This document shows positions 8,537 through 18,446 of a DNA stretch of 64,000 nt, in pieces. The position numbers and the translations under genes were made by a program. Source of the stretch: Leptospira kemamanensis (GTDB lineage: Bacteria; Spirochaetota; Leptospiria; Leptospirales; Leptospiraceae); the NCBI RefSeq assembly GCF_004769665.1, contig NZ_RQGG01000032.1, positions 310,001 to 374,000 on the forward strand, read 5' to 3'. A model generated the notes under the pieces. That model saw only the letters and a program-made list of their open reading frames with translations, made no database searches and was not told where the DNA came from. Every line of letters starts with the position of its first letter. Position 1 is the first letter of the stretch.

Positions 8537-9775
8537 ATGAAACAGTTTTACGGAGCATCTTCGATTTTGAAACGGATCTTCCTTATCCTCTTCTGTTTCC
8601 TTTTGGTTCCAACTTGTCAATCCGTAGAACTGAATGCCATCTGCGATCCGAAGGCCAAAGGTTATTTCACCAATTTACTATATAAATATTTTACTTCTGA
8701 TGCCAGTCCATCTTGTGGGTATCAAATGCAAAATTTTGGTTTGGCAAAACCGAAAGTCCCTCGTTTTTTACTGGTTTCCAATGCATCGTCTAGTTCCATT
8801 TCTGTTTTTAGAATCACTCCCGAAACTGGAACAATTTCCCAAGTCAGTGGATCCCCTTTTGCGGTAAATGATTCTCCCCGTTATACGGTGGCCAATGCAT
8901 CTGGAACAATCGTTTATGCGGCCTTAAGTGCAACTCCAGCTCTTGCCACCTTGAGTCTAAACCCGGAAACAGGATCACTCTCCACTTTGTTTTCCAATAC
9001 AGGGATCGGAAATAATCCTTATTCCCTTGCTCTGAATCCCGATGGAACTTATTTGTATGTTTCCACCTTCTCAGGACCAACCATTTATGGCCTTAAAATC
9101 AATGGTACAGGTAGTCTAACGTATTTAACCAGTTATACGACGAACAACCCTAGTGCAGGTTCAACGGGAGATTTAATGTTTGATCCTTCTTCCAATTATC
9201 TCTATGTCGGATTGACAAGTGCTTCTGGATTTACAGGTGGGATCGAACAATTTCAAATCGATCGCGATACTGGTGTATTAACATCTTTGAATGTATACAA
9301 CACAGGACAAAATAATTTAGGAGTCACCATTTCATCCAACGGCAAATTCCTGTTTGGTGCAAACTATTACTCAAATGATGTTTATGCATTCTCTCGTGAT
9401 CTTGGAAATGGAAATTTGGTTTCCCAAGGAAACATCGCAGCTGTGTCTGCACCAGGAAATGCACTCGTAGAAAGAACAGATCGGTTTTTGTATGTGGCAA
9501 ACAGTGCCAGTGGACAAGGGACAATCTCTGGTTATGTGATCAACCAATCCTTCGGAACGTTAACGAATATTAGCGGATCGCCTTTTACATCAGGCCAAAG
9601 TCCAAATGGAATTGCGTCCGATCCCAATGGTAAATTTTTATACTCAGCAAATACCTTAGATAATAATGTTTCAGGATTTACAATTCATCCCGAGACTGGA
9701 AGTTTAACACTCATTTCTGGTTTTCCAGTCGCTGTTGGCAATGGACCATCCTCTGTCACAGTTGTCTCCTATTGA
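8537..9775 (+). CDS. Beta-propeller lipoprotein (lactonase/YVTN-like) with N-terminal CD...CG module
   Basis: Predicted lipoprotein of 412 residues. The signal peptide ends in a spirochaetal lipobox (LLVPTC, Cys about 27). After it comes a 40-residue module with two conserved cysteines (NAICDPKA ... DASPSCGYQ) that reappears in two other lipoproteins of this window. From about residue 70 the protein is a run of repeats of the type 'FLYVANSASGTISGYVIN..TGTLT..SGSPF', the pattern of 6-phosphogluconolactonase/YVTN seven-bladed propellers. No catalytic lactonase residues can be assigned, so a binding or structural role at the cell surface is at least as likely as enzymatic activity. The ATG lacks a strong ribosome binding site. 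A nonsense-broken lipoprotein gene follows. Confidence 0.85.
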   Translation: MKQFYGASSILKRIFLILFCFLLVPTCQSVELNAICDPKAKGYFTNLLYKYFTSDASPSCGYQMQNFGLAKPKVPRFLLVSNASSSSISVFRITPETGTISQVSGSPFAVNDSPRYTVANASGTIVYAALSATPALATLSLNPETGSLSTLFSNTGIGNNPYSLALNPDGTYLYVSTFSGPTIYGLKINGTGSLTYLTSYTTNNPSAGSTGDLMFDPSSNYLYVGLTSASGFTGGIEQFQIDRDTGVLTSLNVYNTGQNNLGVTISSNGKFLFGANYYSNDVYAFSRDLGNGNLVSQGNIAAVSAPGNALVERTDRFLYVANSASGQGTISGYVINQSFGTLTNISGSPFTSGQSPNGIASDPNGKFLYSANTLDNNVSGFTIHPETGSLTLISGFPVAVGNGPSSVTVVSY

Positions 9776-9920
9776 TTCACAAACAAAATATAAGTTTCTT
9801 ACTGAACTAGAAGGTGCACCACTCTAACAAAACAGAATCTTAAACCCGATTCGTATGCAAAAACTATCCTTGACATCCAAATTTCGAATGGATATGTTCA
9901 TTTTCCTAATGAAGGCAACC

Positions 9921-10973
9921 ATGAACCAAAGTTTGAATCGATACAAATTCCTACTCGCTTTACTTTTCTTTCTATCATTATTTTTTTGGAATTGTTCTAC
10001 CTCAAAGGACGGAAAATCAACCTCAAACAAAAATGCAAATATTGGTTATATCACGGCAAAGTCTGGTCTTTTCCTACGAGAAAATCCTGGCAAAAAATTT
10101 CCTAAGGTCACCCTTGTTCCCCATGGAGAAAAAGTAGAAATATTAGAATATGCAAAGACAACTGATTTCATTGATGGAATCGAAGCAAAATGGGTAAAAA
10201 CAAAGTATAAAAACAGAGTTGGTTGGATGTTTAGCGGTTATTTATCCGATACTCCTTTCGCACATAGTGTGTCTTCAACCATCGCTGATATTACCTTTTT
10301 ACCCGATGATACTTATGAAATTGATAAGGAACTAGAAACACTTTGCCCAAAGCAACGAGACGTACTTTGCCTTCTCAATACTGCCATTGCCTTTGCAAAT
10401 GCAGATTATTATAAAAAATCAATCGCTACAAATTCGAAGGCACTGGCTATCTCACCCCGAGATTATATCGGTTTGAATAATCGAGGTTTTGGATATTTAG
10501 TGATTAAGGAATTGGACAAAAGTTTGGACGACTTAAACAAATCCATAGAATCTTATCCCAATTCCAATTCCTTTTATTTACGAGCACGAATCTCTTTGGA
10601 AAGAAAACAATATGACAAGGTCACTACAGATTTAAATCAGTCCATTGAATTGAATCCTCAACATTGCACCGCATATTCACTGTTAGGATGAAATTATTTG
10701 TTATTAGAAAAATGGGAACTTGCGAAATCAACACTCATGAAATCCATTGAATGTGATCCAAGTGACTCTTATTCTTACGCCAATCTTGGCAATTATTATT
10801 GGAAAGCGAAAAAAGACAAAGTTAATGCACTATCGTACATTGAAAAATCATTACAACGGGGATATAAAAATTATGCCAGCTTTTACAAAGATGATTCTGA
10901 TGGAAGGTTTTTAAAAGGGCTAAACCAAACAGAAGAATTCAATCAGTTGATTGAAAGGTATCGAAAAAAATAG
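9921..10973 (+). pseudogene. SH3b-TPR lipoprotein interrupted by one in-frame TGA
   Basis: One reading frame runs from about 9921 to 10973 but contains a single TGA at 10689-10691, with coding pattern intact on both sides (TPR text ...AYSLLG, stop, NYLLLEKWELAKSTLMKSIE...). The likely start is the ATG at 9921, with GAAGG five bases upstream. It gives a hydrophobic signal peptide and a Cys (FFWNC), suggesting a lipoprotein. An SH3b domain follows (about residues 40-115, GYITAKSGLFLRENPG ... VGWMFSGYL), then at least four TPR units. The stop falls within the TPR array where Trp (TGG) or Arg (CGA) would fit. It could be a recent nonsense mutation, a sequencing error, or readthrough. The truncated product would keep the SH3b domain and most TPRs. 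Confidence 0.8.
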
Positions 10974-10975
10974 AT

Positions 10976-13255
10976 TTAGTATTGGCTAACAGGAATTAAT
11001 GTAAACCCACCTTGTACATGTTTATTAAATTGAACAAATCCGCCATAAATCATGACATTTTTTTTATCATCATAAACACCTCGGATATCACCAAACCGAG
11101 GAGGATTATAATCAGTGACGGTATTATTCACTAAATCCAAAACAACAAATTGGTTGAGATTTGTAGTATTGATACTGGAAAAATTACCCACAACAAATGC
11201 CTTTCCATTATCCAAGATTCGAATTTGATTGATTTGTGCATTGAAGTTGAATAAGGAAGGTTCATAAGAATTTGTACTTAGATTGTATGTAGCAAAATAT
11301 GGAGTAGTAATTCCAACTCCAATTGGGAACGTTCCTCCGAAATAAATTTTATTATTCCATAGATACTGTGTGGTCACCGAGTTATCGGGTTGCTCCGAAA
11401 AGAAGAGGGAGGCTCCTGTTCCATTACTGGCACTGATGCGATGATAATTTTGAGCCGAGATACCTCCAATACTTCCAAATCCACCACCCACAAATAAAAA
11501 ATCGCCAACATGCAAAATAGAACTCACGCCTCCCGACAAAACAGTCGCATCCCATGCCGTATCAACGGTTCCTGTTTCTTTGAGAAAGGCGACCATATTG
11601 GTTCGCGTAATTCCCTGTGCAGAATTAAAATTACCTCCCGCATAAACTCTTGAGGGACTCACTTCAAAATCTTCAATAAAAGGAGTGGTATCAATGTCAA
11701 ATCGTTCCGATGAGAGAGAGAGGTCTGCTTGATTGAGAGCTACAAAACCCTGTGTTTTTGCTTCACCAGAAAAATTGGTAAAGGAACCAGCAACATAAAT
11801 TTTTTGATCATAGGCTTTGATTTTCAAGACAGGACCATCTAAATTTTGATTCCAATCCGTAACTTTCCCTGTGATTCGACTAATCTCTGCTATATTATTT
11901 CGAGTCACACCATTCACAGAAGTAAATACTCCTGGTACCACTAACCAATTTTTGGTGGTCAGTGTTGCTTTGTGTGTATCGACATAGGATTCAATACTAA
12001 AATTGGGATTAAACTCAGTGACTGTATATGTATTTAAATCGATCCCCGCTCCATAATTTCTTTCTGTCCCGAGAATGGAAGTAAACCTACCAAATACATA
12101 AATTTGTGAGTTAACAACAAGAGAGGAATGGATTTCATTATTGGTATCAAAATTAGGAGTCCCTACTGCTACGTTACCAACTGTATTATCCAATATGGCT
12201 AAATAATTAGCTGCTGTTCCATTGATATTCTGAAAATTACCACCAACGATGATTTTGTCTTGGTAAAACTGAACTGTATTACAATTTCCATCGGGAGAGG
12301 AATTCCATCCTGCGGCTCCATTCCCAACACCAGAAGTTTCAAAAGCATAAATGCGAGGAGTACTAAAATCACCAACTACGATGACCACATCTGTTGCCGT
12401 ACTCAATTTGCCCAACGCAAGATCACGAATGGTTTCTACACTTGCAAAGTTCGGATTCCATATGGTATCTAAACTCCCATCACTCAATTGAAATCGAGCG
12501 ATTGATCTTCTGGTATTCCCATTGACCCCATCAAAATTACCGGCAATGTACAAATAGTTTGTATCTTTTTTCATTACATAAACGATCGCACTTCCACCTA
12601 AGGTTGGATTCCAACTTGTATCTAATTCTCCTGTAATGGCATTGAGTCTTGCTATCCCTGAGCGAGTGATATTATTCAATTCAGTAAACGTTCCACCTAC
12701 ATATAAAAAATTACCGTCTAACATCATGGTCATGACGTAACGAGAAGTAATGATGGGAAATGGTGGATTAAAATTAGGATCGAGTTTACAGTTTGGTAGG
12801 ATATGGGCAATTTTGAATTTGTCTTGCCCTTGGATTGTGGTGAAAGCACCTCCGATATAAAATCCACCTTGGTTATCCGAGATAGCGACACTTGCATTGC
12901 CCGCAACATCTACATAATTACATTCACTTGTATTGACATGAAGCCCATTACTTGGATTTAAAACGGCAACATTCCCTACATTGGGACCAACATAATTGAA
13001 AGTACCACCAAGGAGAATTCGTGTCTCATCAAAATACGAAGCGAATATGTTCATACCAGGACCATGAACACCCCAAAGATTAAAATCTTTGGCAAATCCA
13101 GGCCAACATCCAGGAGAAGTATCATTTGTCAAAAATCGAAATAGTGTCGTTTGTAAATAGGATTCAGAACTAGGATCACATGCATTCGAAAGTTTCGGAG
13201 GCGAACAAAGTGAGAAAGTTGTGAAAAAAAATAATGATAAAATATATTTATACAT
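10976..13255 (-). CDS. Delta-60-repeat beta-propeller lipoprotein with N-terminal CD...CG module
   Basis: Large predicted lipoprotein (about 759 residues). The ATG at 13255 gives a clean signal peptide, MYKYILSLFFFTTFSLC. An in-frame extension to a TTG/ATG at 13360/13357 has a better ribosome binding site (AGGAAA) but would put 35 charged residues in front of the signal, so the start is uncertain. Next comes the two-cysteine module (SNACDPSS ... NDTSPGCWP) shared with two other lipoproteins here. The rest is more than ten repeats of about 50 residues of the type 'LYVGGTFTxxNGxxRxxIARLNxxTGxLDTxWNP', the delta-60 / Kelch-like propeller pattern, probably two propellers. Likely surface-exposed; function unknown. 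It ends two bases after the broken SH3/TPR gene, on the opposite strand. Confidence 0.82.
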   Translation of the reverse strand: MYKYILSLFFFTTFSLCSPPKLSNACDPSSESYLQTTLFRFLTNDTSPGCWPGFAKDFNLWGVHGPGMNIFASYFDETRILLGGTFNYVGPNVGNVAVLNPSNGLHVNTSECNYVDVAGNASVAISDNQGGFYIGGAFTTIQGQDKFKIAHILPNCKLDPNFNPPFPIITSRYVMTMMLDGNFLYVGGTFTELNNITRSGIARLNAITGELDTSWNPTLGGSAIVYVMKKDTNYLYIAGNFDGVNGNTRRSIARFQLSDGSLDTIWNPNFASVETIRDLALGKLSTATDVVIVVGDFSTPRIYAFETSGVGNGAAGWNSSPDGNCNTVQFYQDKIIVGGNFQNINGTAANYLAILDNTVGNVAVGTPNFDTNNEIHSSLVVNSQIYVFGRFTSILGTERNYGAGIDLNTYTVTEFNPNFSIESYVDTHKATLTTKNWLVVPGVFTSVNGVTRNNIAEISRITGKVTDWNQNLDGPVLKIKAYDQKIYVAGSFTNFSGEAKTQGFVALNQADLSLSSERFDIDTTPFIEDFEVSPSRVYAGGNFNSAQGITRTNMVAFLKETGTVDTAWDATVLSGGVSSILHVGDFLFVGGGFGSIGGISAQNYHRISASNGTGASLFFSEQPDNSVTTQYLWNNKIYFGGTFPIGVGITTPYFATYNLSTNSYEPSLFNFNAQINQIRILDNGKAFVVGNFSSINTTNLNQFVVLDLVNNTVTDYNPPRFGDIRGVYDDKKNVMIYGGFVQFNKHVQGGFTLIPVSQY

Positions 13256-13621
13256 AAGGATATTCACAAATAATTTATTTTCTTTTGAGAATTTTGACAA
13301 GATGTGCAAACGATAAAAGCAAACAAATTGAGCCCAACAACTTTTTGTTTTTTTCATCAATTAGTTTCCTGGTAGGTCACAAGGATCAGACAGCCAATCA
13401 CCTGTTACATTCCGTTATCTTTTATTCTTTGGAATGAGACCATTGCAATTGATTTTTGTTTCTATCAAGGGAATACGCCAATCATTCATCCCAATCGCCA
13501 AAGAAATAGACATTCGTTTGGAAATATGAGCAACCAAGACAGGTTTTGTTTCTGATGTTTGTTCGTTAGAAATATTTGTAAGAAAACTAACGCCGTCAAT
13601 TTGAATCAATACTTAGATTAA
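13256..13621. other. Stretch between sdhA and the delta-60 lipoprotein without a convincing gene
   Basis: About 365 bases if the lipoprotein starts at 13255. Besides the possible N-terminal extension of that gene, there is one 64-codon minus-strand frame (13415-13609) starting with TTG, 13 bases after sdhA. It has no ribosome binding site, no recognisable domain and no neighbour relation, so it is not called as a gene. It could be the eroded end of something once co-transcribed with sdhA. No terminator hairpin with a T-run was seen. Confidence 0.5.
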
Positions 13622-15565
13622 TTACGTATAATCCCTATCTTTTGGTAAAAAAGTTTCAAATTCCAAAATTTCTTTGTGCAAAATAGGTTTTGAAATATCT
13701 CCAGACCATTCGAAACAAGATACAAACTGAAAGTTTTTGTCATCTCTTTTGGCTTCACCCTCTTTTGTTTGATGTTCGATTCGAAAATGTGCACCACAAG
13801 ATTCCTCTCTGATCAGAGCATCCAAACACATAAGCTCAGCTAACTCGAGATAATCTTTCATTCGACCAGCTTTCTCTAATTCTGCATTTTTAGAAAAAGC
13901 ATCTGTTGGAACCCGAATATTTCCCGATAAAAATTCTTCTCTTAGATTTTGAATCGTAAGAATTGCTTCTTCTAAATCCGCTTTGGAACGTTTGAGTCCA
14001 CATGCATTATATAAAAGTTTACCCAACTCTTTGTGGTAATCATCAACAAGTTTTTGTCCCTTTGCCTTGGTATAAAATTGAATTTCTTTTTTAATCGTTT
14101 CTTCCGATTCTAAAAACTTTGGATGATCGGTTGCAACGAGAGCTGTGTTGACTTTATCATACAAATAATTGGGAAGAGTCGCAGGTAAGATAAAATAACC
14201 ATCCACAGATGCTTGTAATAATGAATTTGCTCCCAATCGATTGGCACCATGGTCTGCAAAATTTGCTTCCCCGATTGCATAAAGTCCAGGAACACTTGTC
14301 ATCAATTCATAATCCACCCACAATCCGCCCATGGAAAAATGAGCAGAAGGAGAGATTAACATTGGTTCACTCAATGGATCAACATCTGTGATCTTTTGGT
14401 ACATATCAAAGAGATTTCCATATCGGGCTTGTAAAACTTTTTCGCCCAAAGTTCTCTTTGCATCTTTAAAATCTAGGTACACTGCATTTTTAAACGGTCC
14501 AACACCAAAACCTAAATCAATTTGTTCTTTGGCAGCACGAGAAGAAATGTCTCTCGGTGCCAAGTTTCCATAGGAAGGGTATTTTCTTTCTAAGTAATAA
14601 TCACGTTCTTCCTCTGGAATCTCATTTGGCGGCCGAAGTTCATTTTTTGATTTGGGAACCCAAATCCTTCCATCATTGCGCAATGATTCAGACATTAACG
14701 TGAGTTTGGATTGATAACCATTCGTTTGCGGAAGAGAAGTAGGATGGATCTGAGTCCAACTAGGATTGGCAAACAAGGCACCTTTTTTATGAGCCCGCCA
14801 AACTGCTGTTGCATTGCATCCTAAAGCTAATGTGGATAAGTAATAAATTTTGCCAAAACCACCGGAAGCGACAACAATTGCATGAGCAGAATGTTTTTCT
14901 AACTGTCCAGTTAATAAATTGCGAACGATAATCCCCTTGGCTTCTCCATCAATGATGATGTAGTCCAAAAGTTCGGTATTCGTATACAATTGAACATTAC
15001 CCAGATGAACTTGACGCATCAGTGCTTGATATGCCCCAAGCAACAACTGTTGACCAGTTTGACCCTTTGAATAAAACGTTCGACTGACTTGCACTCCGCC
15101 AAAAGATCGATTTTCTAAATAACCGCCATACTCTCGGTTAAAAGGAACTCCTTGGGAAACAGCAAGATCGATAAAAGGAAGGGAACACTCAGCTAATCTA
15201 TAAACGTTTGCTTCACGAGAACGAAAGTCACCACCCTTTAGCGTATCCCGAAACATGCGGGTGACACTGTCTCCATCATTTTTATAATTTTTAGCCGCAT
15301 TCACTCCCCCTTGCGCAGCAATGGAATGGGCACGTCTTGCAGATTCATGAAAACAAAAAGAAGAAACTTGATAACCCTGTTCCGCGAGTGTTGCTGCGGC
15401 TGCGCTCCCAGAAAGTCCAGTTCCTACAATTATGATTTTAAATTTCTTTCTATTGTTAGGCGAAATTAATTTAGAATTCCTTTTGAAGGAATTCCATTTT
15501 TCTTCCAATGGTCCTTCTGGGATTTTTGAGTCCCAACGGAATGAACTTCCTTCTGTTCCAAACAT
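13622..15565 (-). CDS. sdhA: Succinate dehydrogenase/fumarate reductase flavoprotein subunit
   Basis: FAD-linked catalytic subunit that interconverts succinate and fumarate at the inner membrane. The N-terminus has the start SKIPEGPLEEKWNSFK typical of the Bacteroidetes-type B enzymes, then the dinucleotide-binding motif VGTGLSGSAAAATLAEQGY (about residues 47-65). Next are RRAHSIAAQGGVNA, with the His that binds FAD covalently, and NDGDSVTRMFRDTLKGGDFR. Later come the HPTSLP substrate motif and GLYAIGEANFADHGANRLGANSLL. The length of 647 is complete. It lies 47 bases downstream of fumA on the same strand, so the two are probably one operon. Unusually, neither the iron-sulfur subunit (SdhB) nor the cytochrome b subunit (SdhC) is beside it. 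Confidence 0.95.
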   Translation of the reverse strand: MFGTEGSSFRWDSKIPEGPLEEKWNSFKRNSKLISPNNRKKFKIIIVGTGLSGSAAAATLAEQGYQVSSFCFHESARRAHSIAAQGGVNAAKNYKNDGDSVTRMFRDTLKGGDFRSREANVYRLAECSLPFIDLAVSQGVPFNREYGGYLENRSFGGVQVSRTFYSKGQTGQQLLLGAYQALMRQVHLGNVQLYTNTELLDYIIIDGEAKGIIVRNLLTGQLEKHSAHAIVVASGGFGKIYYLSTLALGCNATAVWRAHKKGALFANPSWTQIHPTSLPQTNGYQSKLTLMSESLRNDGRIWVPKSKNELRPPNEIPEEERDYYLERKYPSYGNLAPRDISSRAAKEQIDLGFGVGPFKNAVYLDFKDAKRTLGEKVLQARYGNLFDMYQKITDVDPLSEPMLISPSAHFSMGGLWVDYELMTSVPGLYAIGEANFADHGANRLGANSLLQASVDGYFILPATLPNYLYDKVNTALVATDHPKFLESEETIKKEIQFYTKAKGQKLVDDYHKELGKLLYNACGLKRSKADLEEAILTIQNLREEFLSGNIRVPTDAFSKNAELEKAGRMKDYLELAELMCLDALIREESCGAHFRIEHQTKEGEAKRDDKNFQFVSCFEWSGDISKPILHKEILEFETFLPKDRDYT

Positions 15566-15612
15566 ATTAGAATCTATTAATGAAACAGAAAAAAGAGTTC
15601 AATCCAAAAATT

Positions 15613-17226
15613 TCAATTCAACATTTGGAAAAAATCATTTCCTTTATCATCCACTACGATGAAGGCAGGGAAATTTTCCACATCAATGGACCAAACCGCC
15701 TCCATTCCGAGCTCAGGAAAATCCAACACTTCTACCTTTTTGATATTTTCCTTTGCGAGTAGTGCCGCCGGTCCACCGATGGAACCAAGATAGAACCCAC
15801 CATTTTTCTTGCAACTATCAGTAACCACTTTGGAACGATTGCCTTTCGCAAGTGTGATCATGGAAAACCCTTTCTCTTGGAACACGGGAACATAACTATC
15901 CATACGACCTGCTGTGGTAGGGCCAAAAGAACCTGATGGCATTCCTTCTGGAGTTTTAGCAGGACCTGCATAGTACACTGGATGGTTTTTAAAATACTCT
16001 GGGAGTGGTTCACCCTTATCCAATTTTTCTTTTAACTTGGCATGGGCAATGTCACGAGCGACAATCAAGCGACCAGACAACATAACACGTGTTTTTACAG
16101 GATATTTGGTTAAAACCTTTAGAATCTCTGGCATAGGTTGGTTGAGATTGATATGCACCGATTCTGTATTTGCATCTACATCATCAATAGTTGGTAAAAA
16201 TTTAGCAGGATCGTATTCGAGTTTTTCTAAAAAGATTCCGTCTTTTGTGATCTTCGCTTTGATGTTACGATCCGCGCTGCAACTCACACCCAGACCCACT
16301 GGACAAGATGCCCCATGACGTGGAAGGCGGATCACTTTAAAATCGTGAGCCAAATACTTACCACCAAACTGTGCCCCAATTCCCGATTTTTGTGCAGCCG
16401 CAAGCATCTTCTCCTCTAGTTCCACATCTCGGAAAGCTGATCCGTATTTGTCTCCTTTTGTGGGAAGGTGATCTAAATAACCAGCTGACGCTAGTTTTAC
16501 GGTTTTTAGATTGGCTTCGGCAGAAGTTCCACCAATCACAACAGCGATGTGGTAAGGAGGACAAGCCGCTGTACCTAAATTAGAAACTTTGTCGGCGATA
16601 AATTTTTCGAGAGAGGCTGGATTGAGAAGGGCTTTTGTTTCTTGGAAAAGATAGGTTTTGTTGGCCGATCCACCACCTTTTGCTAAAAAGAGAAAACTAT
16701 ATTTGTCACCAGGTGTGGAGTAGATGTCAATCTGTGCCGGTAGATTGGATCCAGAATTCACTTCCTCATACATCGTAAGAGGAACGACTTGCGAATAACG
16801 AAGATTACGATTGACATAGGTATTATATATTCCGCGAGAGAGTGCTTCTGCGTCGTCACCTCCGGTGATCACATACTCTCCCTTTTTCGCCATAACAATT
16901 CCTGTTCCTGTATCTTGGCAGGAAGGAAGTTGTTTGTCAGCAGCAATCACTGCATTTTTAAGAAGTGCCATCGCCACAAAACGATCATTTGGTGTCGCTT
17001 CCGGATCATCTAAAATCTTACGAACTTTTTCTAAATGGGCAGTCCTTAAATAAAAAGAAACATCTTCCATTGCTTTTTCGGCAAGGAAGGTAAGGCCCTC
17101 TGGTTCCACTTTTAAAATTTCTTTATCGCCAAATGGAACTGTGCTCACAAAGTCTTTTGTCAAAAGTTTGTATTCGGTTGTGTCCTGGGATAATGGAAAC
17201 GGATCGGCGTAAAAAAATTCTGGCAT
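15613..17226 (-). CDS. fumA: Class I (Fe-S) fumarate hydratase
   Basis: Iron-sulfur-dependent fumarase of the FumA/FumB class, 537 residues, with alpha and beta parts fused in one chain as usual. Three cysteines that should hold the [4Fe-4S] cluster are visible: [10 protein letters not shown] near residue 103, [10 protein letters not shown] near 221 and [10 protein letters not shown] near 306. The beta part has [20 protein letters not shown] and the [15 protein letters not shown] motif. ATG is preceded by AGAGG at five bases. It is the first gene of a probable fumA-sdhA operon, so succinate oxidation and fumarate hydration would be co-expressed. It complements the oxygen-stable FumC encoded about 7 kb away. 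Confidence 0.96.
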   Translation of the reverse strand: MPEFFYADPFPLSQDTTEYKLLTKDFVSTVPFGDKEILKVEPEGLTFLAEKAMEDVSFYLRTAHLEKVRKILDDPEATPNDRFVAMALLKNAVIAADKQLPSCQDTGTGIVMAKKGEYVITGGDDAEALSRGIYNTYVNRNLRYSQVVPLTMYEEVNSGSNLPAQIDIYSTPGDKYSFLFLAKGGGSANKTYLFQETKALLNPASLEKFIADKVSNLGTAACPPYHIAVVIGGTSAEANLKTVKLASAGYLDHLPTKGDKYGSAFRDVELEEKMLAAAQKSGIGAQFGGKYLAHDFKVIRLPRHGASCPVGLGVSCSADRNIKAKITKDGIFLEKLEYDPAKFLPTIDDVDANTESVHINLNQPMPEILKVLTKYPVKTRVMLSGRLIVARDIAHAKLKEKLDKGEPLPEYFKNHPVYYAGPAKTPEGMPSGSFGPTTAGRMDSYVPVFQEKGFSMITLAKGNRSKVVTDSCKKNGGFYLGSIGGPAALLAKENIKKVEVLDFPELGMEAVWSIDVENFPAFIVVDDKGNDFFQMLN

Positions 17227-17325
17227 AGAAACCTCTAGATGGTACTTCTAATCTCTAAGGATTCCCTCTTTCGTAAATGAATTTTTCAGAGAGACAGTGA
17301 GAGATTCTAGTGAGAACTTACCTCA

Positions 17326-17922
17326 GTGGAACCAAAGATTTTTGATCAAATCGCGAAGCAGTATGATACCGAAGACCGAGTTCAATTAGCCCATCGCATT
17401 TTGGAAAAACTAAAACCATTTTTAAATGACACAGAAACGAGTTGTTTATTGGACTTTGGATGTGGCACTGGACTACTCGGAATCCCTCTCACATCCCAAT
17501 ACAAAGAAGTGCTTTTTTGTGATGATTCAAACGTCATGTTAGATGTCGTTTTGTCCAAAATCAAAGCAGAGAACCTTTCCAATGCCAAAACCATCTCTCT
17601 TGCTGATTGGATCGAGTCTCCAACCATTCTCGCAGATCAAATTTTACTCTCTCTTGTTCTCTTACATATCCCAGATACGGATTCCATTTTGAAAACCCTA
17701 TCGAACCATCTCAAACCCAATGGAAAAATTTTCATTGTGGACTTTGTGAAAAACGAAAAGGTCTCTCACCCAAAAGTTCACAATGGATTTCTGACAGAGG
17801 AATTAGAACAAAAGTTCAAATCGATTGGATTTCGAACCGTGACTTCTCTTGTCATCTTAGAAGAGAAAAAAGTGTTTATGAACGAAGACGCCTCTTTATT
17901 TCTCCTCATCGCAGAAAAATAA
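17326..17922 (+). CDS. SAM-dependent methyltransferase, class I
   Basis: Predicted cytosolic methyltransferase of 198 residues. The Rossmann core is clear: motif I LLDFGCGTGLLGIPL (about residues 42-56), the acidic end of strand 2 in EVLFCDDSN, motif III-like ISLADWIES, and LLSLVLLHIPDTDSILKTLSNHLKPNGKIFIVDF, which is the UbiE/Methyltransf_11 pattern. The substrate is unknown. It uses a GTG start with a poor ribosome binding site; no better start lies upstream. Divergent from fumA with about 100 bases between, and convergent with the DUF3703 gene, so it is probably transcribed alone. Confidence 0.9.
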   Translation: MEPKIFDQIAKQYDTEDRVQLAHRILEKLKPFLNDTETSCLLDFGCGTGLLGIPLTSQYKEVLFCDDSNVMLDVVLSKIKAENLSNAKTISLADWIESPTILADQILLSLVLLHIPDTDSILKTLSNHLKPNGKIFIVDFVKNEKVSHPKVHNGFLTEELEQKFKSIGFRTVTSLVILEEKKVFMNEDASLFLLIAEK

Positions 17923-17942
17923 AATCACTGTTATGCGAATCT

Positions 17943-18422
17943 CTATTTCTTGAAACCAGAAAGACCTTTGGACTCAGTATCCGCATTTTGCAGGAGAACA
18001 CGTAAGTCTTCTGGAATGGGCATAGGAGCAAAAATCGGCACAGAGGCACTTCCCGTATTCCCCACAGGAATGCGGTTGAACAAACTTCCAATCCAACCAA
18101 AAGCCATGCGGATGAACTGTCCGTATACTTCTCGTAAATCTCCCTTTCGCATTCCAAAAAGAAACATGCGAAAATGACTCCCTGTATGGGGAACGGGAAA
18201 ATACTGTCCTATGATATGAGCCCTTTCCAAAAATCTCCAGGCCGCCAAATCATCCTTCTTGGAAACACTGTCTTTGTAGTTCTGAATTTCTTTTTGATAA
18301 GCCACTTTAAATTCTTTTGGCATCATTAGGTTGAGTTTCATTTGGAAATCCTTTTGCCTTTCCATTGAAAATGGATCTGACAAAAGGTTATGATCTAAAA
18401 TAACCTCTTCCCTATCGATCAA
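17943..18422 (-). CDS. DUF3703 family protein
   Basis: Conserved protein of unknown function. The pattern AWRFLERAHIIGQYFPVPHTGSHF, then GMRKGDLREVYGQFIRMAFG and the C-terminal GNTGSASVPIFAPMPIPEDL, matches the DUF3703 family. The conserved His residues in LERAHIIGQ, PHTGSH and nearby suggest metal binding, but this is inference. Members are often beside cation-efflux or mercury-related genes; no such genes are near here. A 160-residue length is close to the family norm with a short C-terminal tail. Probably cytosolic, with one hydrophobic stretch (FIRMAFGWIGSLF) that may be membrane-associated. Confidence 0.82.
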   Translation of the reverse strand: MIDREEVILDHNLLSDPFSMERQKDFQMKLNLMMPKEFKVAYQKEIQNYKDSVSKKDDLAAWRFLERAHIIGQYFPVPHTGSHFRMFLFGMRKGDLREVYGQFIRMAFGWIGSLFNRIPVGNTGSASVPIFAPMPIPEDLRVLLQNADTESKGLSGFKK

Positions 18423-18446
18423 ATTTTTACAAGAAATACTCTCTTG

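Noticed and set aside
10689..10691. Selenocysteine codon at the in-frame TGA
   Set aside because: The position is inside a TPR helix, not an active site, and no SECIS-like hairpin directly follows.
13415..13609. 64-codon minus-strand frame just downstream of sdhA
   Set aside because: TTG start, no ribosome binding site, no recognisable domain. Treated as non-coding.
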